64,000 nt of DNA, taken from positions 5,714,001 to 5,778,000 of the forward strand of contig OX335665.1 in the NCBI GenBank assembly GCA_946894095.1, written 5' to 3'. This DNA is from Incurvaria masculella. Taxonomy: Eukaryota; Arthropoda; Insecta; Lepidoptera; Incurvariidae. The first letter of the stretch is position 1. Every line of letters starts with the position of its first letter. The notes beneath the pieces are model-generated. The model searched no databases. It was not told the DNA's origin and saw only the letters and a program-made list of their open reading frames with translations. This document shows positions 29,701-37,496 of the stretch, one piece after another. The position numbers and the translations under genes were made by a program.

Positions 29701-30522
29701 GGAGCTGCAGTATTTCATAAGAACAGCAACATCTACCAACTAATTAAATGCCCTCCAGAGTCATCAGTTTTCACTGGTGAATCAACGGCATTACTGGAGG
29801 CAGTCAAGTTTTCATTATTATTAAAAAAATCTAATAAATTTATAATATTTTCTGATTCCCGTAGTGCTCTTCAATCTCTCACTCAGAACCCCTTTCATTC
29901 TAACACACAAAATCCTATTCCTTTTTCCATTAAAGACATTCTCTACAATAACCCGGACAAACAAATAGTCTTTGCATGGATTCCGTCTCACTCAGGCATC
30001 CTGCCCAATCACCGGGTAGATGATCTTGCTAAACAAGCTGTTCTGCGAGGGGATAAAATCCCATATAGAAACTACCCACATGATTTAATTGCTCTCCCAA
30101 AAAAATCTCTTACTGAAAATTGGACCAAATTGTGGGCTAACTCTAGTAGATTTAAGGGTTCAAATTACGCCAAGATCCAGCCTAACATCCCTGCTAAGCC
30201 TTGGTTTCATCGTATCAAAATTAATAAATCTTCAACTTCTATTATTTGCCGCCTTAGAATAGGCCACTGCTGTTCCCCTGTTCATTTGGCTAGACTTCAT
30301 ATTAAAGACTCATCAGTGTGCGAATGTGGCCTTGATGACGGGAATTTGGAACATATATTTTTCTGTTGTCCTCTTATTAATAAAACTGCTCCTTTATACG
30401 ATTACCTTCCTCTACTCCAAATTCCTCTTCCTACCAATATTAATTGCTTGCTCTCTTCATCTAACTTTAAAATTCTAAAGTTACTTGCTTCATTTATCAG
30501 TGCAAATGATCTTAAATTATGA
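26785..30522 (+). CDS. LINE ORF2: endonuclease-reverse transcriptase-RNase H (right copy, intact)
   Basis: 1245 codons. Domains are as in the left copy, but the endonuclease ends in the canonical GSDHFPI (Asp216, GAT). RT has QYADDLL; RNase H keeps Asp962, Glu999, Asp1024 and Asp1080; the C-terminal finger (CRLRIGHCCSPVHL ... CECG ... HIFFCC) is complete. An RNase H domain plus a short trinucleotide tail fits the I/Nimb group of two-ORF LINEs better than jockey; the clade call is inference. Confidence 0.92.
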   Translation: MNAFISLHFIRMSSTIIQWNCRSLIKNKSDLLHLINKHHPIVIAISETWLKPSTHFKISGYVSFRDDRADGYGGCALFINKKIPFSSLTLPARVDGINVVAVMADNITFVSVYVSSPTLSTTRFIKSIFQSIRKPYVVLGDFNSHHSVWGSANCDHQGNKLIELLDEYNICLLNDGSPTRRTPPNQNPSAVDLTLCTPDLAARLSWKISKFSHGSDHFPIIINIPCQAPPSINKSPLLKYRLNEADWVTFSLKVEEEMSSLPIVTLDNVLHCYSKFTSLLISTADQIIPLKNTSKNHRLSPPWWDSECTKSVRDRSYAETLYEEFMTDENFLNLRKIQAVTKCTLKNKKRNGWQNFCLSLSPNTSSSLVWRNIKRYRSVFTEDSASIPSSASWKDSFLNKLAPPSAPTEDELPSLYSFVGGCTPMEVPFSLKELKIVLNHVKDSSPGLDGIPYSFLVKSRDTTLEYFLQIINFFFDYGVIPDSWKTQIIIPILKSSKDPNDGSSYRPIALSSTLCKITEHLIKNRLEWFVEHRELLAKTQYGFRKSRSTMDSLGIFTTDIRLSFSRDESVVAAFLDISAAYDNVLLPKLKQKMLNLHIPEKIVAYIFNILSQRTIMLRVEEQSNDSRIIWKGLPQGSVLSPLLYNIYTHDLDRSINSFSRVLQYADDLLIYSPHKSIPKGAEQIEYSLRSLNTWLTEHGLELSAQKSSIVVFSRKRIVPPITITYNNTIIPLHIQTKFLGIILDSKMTGVSHLNYVIKKCEKNINIIRTLAGVWWGAHPYYLKLLYNAIIRSHLDYGSYILEPCNRTALNKLNIIQNKCLRIITGAMKSSPINALQVECVEPPLYFRRQFLADRFLFRASYFLHHPIIPKLNLLSRFSHTAKYWEKKAPTRLVKSYRKFNNVKAPVFRSNSLPMFSYPFQVVTSNVEVIPFFGIEKESPNANEVFHSILSENWEGWEYIFTDASKLTEEGSVGAAVFHKNSNIYQLIKCPPESSVFTGESTALLEAVKFSLLLKKSNKFIIFSDSRSALQSLTQNPFHSNTQNPIPFSIKDILYNNPDKQIVFAWIPSHSGILPNHRVDDLAKQAVLRGDKIPYRNYPHDLIALPKKSLTENWTKLWANSSRFKGSNYAKIQPNIPAKPWFHRIKINKSSTSIICRLRIGHCCSPVHLARLHIKDSSVCECGLDDGNLEHIFFCCPLINKTAPLYDYLPLLQIPLPTNINCLLSSSNFKILKLLASFISANDLKL

Positions 30523-30685
30523 TTTTCTTTTATGTTTCGTTGGCAACTAATTTCAGAACCTTTTACACTATTTGTATATAGCTATGAACTTTGACATTGG
30601 CGAAATGTGTTAGATGCACGAAAGCCATTAAAAGGGACCCAAAAGTAGGACCCTAAAAAGAAGAAGAAGAAGATGATATAGATTA

Positions 30686-30778
30686 TTGTGTTGCAATAAT
30701 CAATTGCAGTTTATTCGTTATTGTGAGGGAAGGATTAAGAATATAACCTCTCTATTTTTCGCTCTTTTTCTGAACACC
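30686..30778 (+). promoter_or_regulatory. Residual 5' flank of Arp6 between LINE and ATG
   Basis: Only 93 bp separate the LINE's downstream target-site copy from the Arp6 start codon. This stretch must hold the 5'UTR end and whatever core promoter remains, unless transcription starts in the LINE or is spliced from beyond it. I see no clear TATA box in it. Confidence 0.5.
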
Positions 30779-33700
30779 ATGACGGAGACTGCATGCTACA
30801 TCCTCGACAACGGTGCTTGCACTGTAAAAGTCGGCTATTCTTCACAAAAGCCTCGGCTTGTTCCGAACTGCATCATGAAAGCGAAATCTGAACGCCGGCG
30901 ACCCTTTATAGGAGATCAGGTATTCTCAAACCCTTTTTAATAAATCATATTGGTACTCTGTATCCTTTGTAGATGCTTCTTGGATGGATAGGATAAAAGA
31001 TTGACGTTTTAGGAGGTCGGCGTAGAATTATTTTCTTACAGAAACCTTTCCTTCATTTTAAAATAAATAAAATTTTCATACTACTCACATTCTTCAACTC
31101 CAACAGCTGTATTAAGAGTGGGACGGACTAACTTTAATTCGCCAGACTAAACCGGTTTTTGTATGGTTGGTCCGGTGCTAATCTCGTACTAAGTTTTGAC
31201 AGGTCCTCTCTGAATACGACTGCAATTGTTTAATTGTTGCAAGCATAAACCTGCATTGTAATGTAATTTTTTCATGTTTTGCTTTGATATACTATAATTC
31301 GTCGCACCCGGCACAACCAGGCGTATCTCATTTTTATTAAATTTGCAGTAGAGTTGAAAAAGTGATAGTTTCTCTGTTTTCTTTCATATTTTACTGAATA
31401 TACTGCAAATGATGCTGAAAAAAATAACCTGGTAAGAACCTTTCTAAGAGTTTAAACATAAATAATAGAGCACATAAATTAATATATGTATTCTATATAT
31501 TTATATAAAATCTATAATTGTGAGATACGCCTGTATGTCCCGAGTGCGACGAAATATACATGTTTAGTACATATTTTATGCTATGTAGAAAAAGTGAGAT
31601 TAACTTTTATTAATGGCTGCGAAACCGACATGGTCCGTTAGCGATGCATCTGCTAAAAATAAACCTTGTTTATTATTTGTAGACCACCTTGAACAATTAT
31701 GAATATTTTCCGCAAAATCTTTTATGGTGCAATCGCACCAAGCGATTGGGTATTAGGTATGTAAGATGGTTTTTTTTCCATATTTAGGAATTGGAGTACC
31801 AATGGGCCCAAATCATCCGAAGCAAACCTCTTGAAACGTCTTACACCAGCCGTTTTAGCGATCCAATTATATAATACATCTTTCAATAGCAACAAGATAT
31901 CTCAGTATATATAATAATATATTAAGGAGGCCCTCTCGCCGCCCATGGAGACCGTTTTTTATATAATTTTGATGTATATGTAAAATATGTAAATATAATA
32001 ATAATGTATGTAAAAGTCAATATATGCAGTACAAACTTAAAGAAAATTGTAGTCGCAATTATGAAACAACTAGTATTAAATTAGGTATGACAGAATGCGT
32101 AACATTTTTGGGAGTAGAAGTTGATGCGAAGTTAAACTGGAAAAGTCAAATTGATAAAATATCTAAAAAACTTGCAAGTGCTTATTATGCCTTGAAAACG
32201 TTTAAAAGAACTTCAACAATAAAAACTATGAAACTTGTTTATTTCGCATACGTTGAAGCTATTCTAAGATATGGCCTTGAGGTATGGGGTACATGTACTG
32301 AAGTAAATAAAAAATTAAGATTGCAGAAAAAGGCTGTTCGAATTATTATGGGATCAAAATGGAATGATACTTGCAGGCCTCTTTTTAAGCAAATGGAAAT
32401 ACTGACTGTAATAAATGTATATATTTATATCATTAGCCTAGGAGGCATACGAAAAGATTAATTATTATAAAAAGCAGGGCACTCAACAAGATCGATATGG
32501 ACTAAGAGACAGAAGAAAATTTACATTGCCACAAACCAGATTGTCATTGAGGAAAAAGGACAATGAGTATATGTCCATACTAATCTTTAATGCACTACCA
32601 AACTACGTAAAGGAATCTTATTCAAAAAATTATTTTAAAAAGAAACTAAGGAAATTCTTAATTGATCGGCCATTTTATACAACTGATGAATTTTTTTTAG
32701 AATGTAAAAATAATAATAAAAAATCAAAATAATATTTTTTTTTGTGTAATGAGGGTTAATGTGTGTATTGAAAAGAAGAAAATGTTTGTATTGTATTTAA
32801 TTTAATTTTATTTTAATATTAATTTAATATGTAATAATTTATTGTAACTGTAATGAGATCGTCATACCTTTGTGATATGGTGTTACCGACGAATTTGAAA
32901 TAAATAAATAAATATCCCCAAACACAGTCACAACAGGCAGGCTTAATACCGAAGGGCATTCTCGACCTACCGAGCTTTGGGATGGGGCAGACAGAAAGAA
33001 TTTGGAGCATTCAAAAGACGTTTGATGATGTCATGTGACAAAAGCACAATAAACAATAAACTATTGTTTCCATTAGAAATGAAAACTTTTAATTTGTATC
33101 ATCTCAAATTCCAGGTAGAAGATTGCAGAGACGTAGCCGGCCTGTTCTACATACTACCATTCCAAAAAGGCTTCCTCATCAACTGGGACGTACAGAAGTC
33201 GGTTTGGGACTATACATTTAGCAAAGAATGCTGTCCCGTAAATTTCAACGAGACTCCGCTAATCGTCACCGAGCCACTGTTCAACTTCACCTCGATACAG
33301 GAGGCCATGACGGAGATATTTTTCGAAGAATACGAATGCCAGTCGCTGCTGCGAATAAACGCGACAGACTTGTGCGATTACAAGCACAGGAAGACGAACA
33401 ATAATCCGCTGTGCTCCGTGGTTGTAGATTCGGGTTACAGCTTCACATACGTCGTGCCGTATATAAAAGGGAAGAAGTACCGGCCAGGTAAATATATTGT
33501 TATTATTATTTGGTTTATAACACTAGCAGCTATAAGCTGATGCGTCCATATCAGGTTTTTGAATTGCTGAGTGCACTAGTTTTTTAGGGTTCCGTACCCA
33601 AAGGGTGAAAACGGAACCCTATTACTAAGCCTCCGCTGTCCGTCCGTCCGTCTGTCACAGGGCTGTATCTCATGAACCGTAATAGGTAGGCAGCTGAAAT

Positions 33701-36509
33701 TTTCACAGAGTGCGTATTTATTTTGCCGCTAATTAAATGGGGTCCCAATACAAAGAACATGTTTTTTTGTGTTAAATCTTGTACGTTGGTACGAAAGCCT
33801 TCGTGTGCGAGTCCACCTCGCACTTGGCCGGTTTTTTTTATTAATTGTTTTTATTGTTTTTGTAGATGATTCCAACCCGACCGTAAAAAAATGGAATCGG
33901 GTGGAACAGCTAAGAGAAACGCTCCAGCCCGAACGCCAAAACGAAAAAAGTGCAGAGATGAACTTTTCATTCAAATCTCCGTAGACAAAAGCATAAAACC
34001 AAGCAATTTCTATCCATGTAAATTCATTATAAAATCACTTCCAACTCGAAATAACGTAGTTGTAGGTGAGTTGATGTGTTACGTTTCAGTGACAATTGAT
34101 AGTTCTTGCTCCGGTTCCGCGTTCCACCTCGGAGAGGTGGAGGAAAAAGGTGTGATTCCGAACCGTTCTATGGTCAGGGAAAACAGCCGAGGTAGGTACA
34201 CTGTCATTCTGAAGCCTTATTCTGCTAATTGATAACTGCGCGCGTTATGTTTGTGTTTTCTCAAAACCGCATGTTTCGCGCGAAATGGTATTCTACTAGC
34301 GCAGTTTGCAAAACGCATGCGTTGTGTTTGTGTTTTGTTCGCAAACTCGTCAAGCTCTTGTTCTCGTGGGCCGTGTGTTTTGCCGAAAACTTGCGGTTTT
34401 GAGAATTCTATTTGTCAAATTCGGAGCATCGCATCGCCGAACTTCGAATATCACTTTTCTACCTTACGTTGGCATTTCGCTGTCTCTTTCTTTTAGTATG
34501 TCATATTTGAGTGAGAAAATAACTGTCAAAATCGTGACAGGTTATTTTACCCTGTAGGCGGCGCGCAAGACAAACCACTCCATAGACAATAACAAAACGC
34601 GTGTGTGAATTAGCTGAATACCGATTTTTGGAAACCGCACTCGAAACTTAGCGTGTTATGTTTGACGGAAACATAACTAATACGGAATGGTTTGAAATTG
34701 GACAAATAGCAGAATCGGGCTTCTGTTAGCAAAAACGCAAAGAACTCCAGAAGGAGCATGAAATACTCCTTGCACCGAATGTGACGGAGCACTTTGCCCG
34801 TACACAGCCAGTGGTATTAGCTACCCCTACCTAAATTGTCCTTACCAGACGAAGATCACAACGTCCCACAGGCATTCGGCGAATCGACGTGGGCGGCAAG
34901 CTGCTGACGAACCACCTGAAGGAGGTGATCTCGTACCGGCAGCTCAACGTGATGGAGGAGACGTACGTCGTCAACCAGGCCAAGGAGGACTCGTGCTACG
35001 TGTCGCAGGACTTCATGGCCGACATGGAGGTGGCGAGGAAGCGAGGTGACGATGATTAGATTACTATTCTGTCCTCCTTATTAAAATGGCGGTAACTAAG
35101 TTTGGACCTCATATGTAGTTACCGCCTTTTGAATGAGGGCAGTATTGTAAATATACTTTTTCGTACTAATAATAATAATAAAATATTTATTGCAGTCAAA
35201 GTCCATATTTTAACAAACTATTAAACTATAACAAACAATTTATAAAAACTGTCAAAGAAAAAATAAAACACACAAACACATTTAAATTCATTTCACATCA
35301 TTTGAATATAGCGATGGACACCAGACCAATACTCAAATATTTTTCCGAGTCCACCTTGCTGGAGTAAAATGAATACTTCGTTTTTACACTGGTAACAGTT
35401 ATACGAACCCATTTCTCATTTCTCGTCCCACGACTACTGGGTACGGCATCGAGTGACGTAACGATACCCTATACCGGGACGCTATTTTGAGGGCTGTCAG
35501 GATGAATCAGACCCATTGTGAACGCGCTTTCGGTAACGGTAGTTCAAGTTGGACCACGACCTAGATGTAGCATTCGCGTGGCGCGGGGACTGGCCTAGCG
35601 TACCAGAGGTCTGGGTTCAATTCCGACATGCACCACTTTCTTTCTCTTTACGAGTTCCAATAAGTGCATTTCGTCACGAATGCGAGCTGCTCCATTGATC
35701 GGAATCCATGTAAAACTGTAGGTCCCCTTCCCCTACTTGGTGGTAGGGTTTAAGCCTGCCCGGGTTTGTACCATCCCATTGGACGAAAGATGGTCAAAGC
35801 GGCAATGAAAAATTGTCCGTGTTTTCCATCCAATTCAATGTAGCCGTGCTCATAAAGGGAAGGTCCTGGCATGGCACCTACTTCCTTCGGGAATGCGGTG
35901 TATTGGGCTAATATCATAACGGTAGTTGTGTGGTATTAGCCATACATGCCAGGTCGCATAAAAAAAAAGAAGAAGCAGTCATATTAATAGCAACATTTAT
36001 TTGTTTCAGGTGCAGACAACACAATAGTAAAAGACTACGTTCTGCCGGACTACACGACGATACGGCGCGGCTACCTCCGCGACGTGGTGCCCAGCGGCGA
36101 GGAGCTCCCGCAGCAGACGCTGCGTCTCAACAACGAGCGCTTCGCCATCCCAGAGATACTCTTCCACCCGTCCGACGTCGGCGTCCACCAGATGGGCGTC
36201 GCCGAGGCCATCGTGGACGCGGTGAACGCGTGCCCCGAGGAGACGAGGCCGCACCTGCTCGCCAACGTCGTCCTGTGCGGCGGCAACGCGCGCTTCCCGG
36301 GGTACCGCGACCGCGTCTTCAGCGAGGTCCGAGCGTTCGCGCTCGATCACATGGACGTGAACGTCACTGTGCCGGCCGACCCGGTCACGTATCCGTGGGA
36401 GGGCGGCGCCCGGCTCTTCAGGGACCCGGACTTCTACTCGTTTTGCATGACCAAGGAGGAGTACGAGGAGGAGGGGAAGGCGTTGACGTACGAGCGCTTC
36501 GACATATAA
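30779..36509 (+). CDS. ACTR6: Actin-related protein 6 (SWR1/SRCAP-type remodeller subunit)
   Basis: Nuclear actin-related protein of the complex that exchanges H2A for H2A.Z, also linked to heterochromatin in insects. Exons: 30779-30919 (47 codons), 33115-33487, 34872-35045 and 36010-36509 (TAA); junction phases 0, 1, 1; 395 aa against 396 in human ACTR6. Landmarks: [17 protein letters not shown] (first phosphate loop), [50 protein letters not shown] (second phosphate loop), [49 protein letters not shown] (nucleotide-binding loop) and C-terminal ERFDI. The start was chosen because [12 protein letters not shown] aligns with the family N-terminus; an in-frame ATG 31 codons upstream would add unrelated residues. 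Intron 1 holds a MITE and a LINE fragment, intron 2 a family A repeat, intron 3 a SINE. Exons 3 and 4 are very GC-rich. Confidence 0.95.
31093..31222. mobile_element. MITE family G copy
   Basis: Built around GGACGGACTAACTTTAATTC and CCGGTTTTTGTATGG...GGTCCGGTGCTAATC. Related copies are at 23937-24013, 43027-43139, 55015-55130 and 60745-60880. Confidence 0.6.
32024..32915 (+). pseudogene. 5'-truncated LINE: C-terminal part of a reverse transcriptase
   Basis: Two open segments in Arp6 intron 1. 32024-32461 encodes RT thumb-like sequence ([40 protein letters not shown]). 32526-32732 encodes the terminal segment ([12 protein letters not shown] ... [12 protein letters not shown]). A frame break lies between them. 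The 3' end is an (AAATA)n-like tail near 32898-32913. The layout resembles CR1-type LINEs; it is a dead fragment. Confidence 0.75.
33583..33838 (+). repeat. Dispersed repeat family A (Arp6 intron 2)
   Basis: Starts AGGGTTCCGTACCCAAAGGG and ends GCACTTGGCCGG with a T tract; the middle is shortened. Confidence 0.8.
33891..34067 (+). other. Possible orphan coding exon in Arp6 intron 2
   Basis: An ATG at 33891 opens a frame reading [20 protein letters not shown] then [14 protein letters not shown] and ending near VVV just before GTGAGT (34068). A TTTTTGTAG precedes it by about 25 bp. Basic Lys/Arg start followed by a beta-like stretch looks protein-like, but I do not recognise it and see no partner exon. 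It could be the first exon of a nested gene, a pseudogene or chance. Confidence 0.25.
35165..35300 (-). repeat. LINE 3'-end fragment with (TAA)n tail
   Basis: CTAATAATAATAATAAAAT followed by TTTATTGCAGTCAAAGTCC resembles the antisense 3' ends of LINEs at 6205 and 60940. Confidence 0.45.
35577..35968 (+). mobile_element. tRNA-derived SINE (Arp6 intron 3)
   Basis: Head lacks the first ~15 bases (no complete A box) but retains the B box (GGTTCAATTCC). Body and tail are complete, with A tract at 35960-35968, about 40 bp before Arp6 exon 4. Confidence 0.85.
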
Positions 36510-36578
36510 CGGCGGAAGCGAGCAAGAAACTCCGACTGAAGTGTCTTGTTCGTTAAAAGTTTAGCGATAAGCGAACAT

Positions 36579-36727
36579 TTAATCCCCGATTGCACGAAGA
36601 GACGGCCGAGTTAATCGATGTTCAACCACGTCACTTTTAGTGAACCGAATGGAGTTCCTTCCATACTGTTCATGCAAAGTGACGCGATTAATGGTATGTT
36701 TACATTGATTTTGATTTTTTGTAAGGC
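36579..36727 (-). mobile_element. MITE family E copy (right end lost)
   Basis: Starts CCCCGATTGCACGAAGAG and carries the ACGTCACTTTTAGTGAACC core. It lacks the terminal GTGCACTCGGCCC. Confidence 0.65.
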
Positions 36728-36742
36728 TGAACTGTACAACCG

Positions 36743-36805
36743 GTTAAGGATGTTCCGACCCATACAATATTTTTTTACACAGAACGCAAAAAGTATTGCA
36801 CTTTA
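36743..36805. mobile_element. 63-bp TTAA-to-TTAA piece of MITE family D
   Basis: Reads TTAAGGATGTTCCGACCCAT ... GTATTGCACTTTAA. It equals the outermost arm segment of the larger D element at 53243-53306 and nothing else of it. Confidence 0.65.
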
Positions 36806-36809
36806 ACCT

Positions 36810-37463
36810 TTGGAGCGCGAACGACGCAGCATTGGCGTCCTGTATCGCGCTCCCGAATCGAATAAAAATCTATATCTAAGACACTTGTCAAGGTATCTTC
36901 AAAATAATAACTGTTCCATGTAGCTAGATAGTGCCTCCATTTATTTACGTTACTTTTGTAGTAGTTTGGTTCAAATATAAAATAATAAAAATCATATAAC
37001 ATTGACTTTAGAATTTTTTGAAATATTTTGTGATGTTACTCGAGGTTTAGGGTAAAAAAGATAAAGTTATGAAACAAATTTGTTTTTTATTTCGTAGTTT
37101 ATGATAGCTGCTATAACATTGTGTCAAAAACTAATGACCCCGCCATACAAAAAAAAATTATAATTTGGTTCCAAACATCGCGAACAAAAGCGACACTTAT
37201 TGTTTTTCAAAATAATATTTTAGAATTTATTATAAATTATTTACGATATTATCTCAGTTGGATTTATTTTTAATTTATTGAATAATGATGGAAGAATATT
37301 TACATACATTTTTTGTAAAGAAAAAGTTTACATAACATTTTCAGTAAAGGAAAAACACGAAAAATCTCTCTACATTACTAACAGTCTAATTAGAATCTAA
37401 TCTAATTAGAATCGAGTTAGATTTTATATCATCATAAACTGTTATAAATACACAATTTTTTTG
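36810..37463. other. Intergenic, 3' of Arp6
   Basis: AT-rich. An AATAAA at about 36859 could serve Arp6 polyadenylation. No further gene or repeat is recognised. Confidence 0.4.
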
Positions 37464-37464
37464 T

Positions 37465-37496
<32 letters not shown>

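Larger units (their letters stand above)
24558..30673 (+). mobile_element. Full-length I-clade-like non-LTR retrotransposon, right copy
   Basis: Plus-strand partner of 17398-23514, about 6.1 kb, 5' end GAAAAAGACTGTCGATGAGG, tail (AAG)n. Target-site duplication TGATATAGATTA at 24546-24557 and 30674-30685, different from that of the left copy. All catalytic motifs are retained, so on sequence grounds it could be autonomous. Its 3' end lies 105 bp before the Arp6 start codon. Confidence 0.92.

Noticed and set aside
30686..30778. In-frame upstream ATG (30686) as the Arp6 start
   Set aside because: It would add 31 residues unlike any Arp6, begins right at the LINE target site, and the ATG at 30779 matches the family N-terminus.
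5200..36000. CRISPR array or phage-like system
   Set aside because: The window is a eukaryotic, intron-containing region; no regularly spaced identical repeats with unique spacers exist, and the only regular array (45662-46201) is a foldback MITE array.
35930..36556. 208-codon plus-strand ORF over Arp6 exon 4
   Set aside because: It is the wrong frame of a GC-rich exon; the real frame (exon 4, 36010-36509) gives the conserved Arp6 C-terminus.
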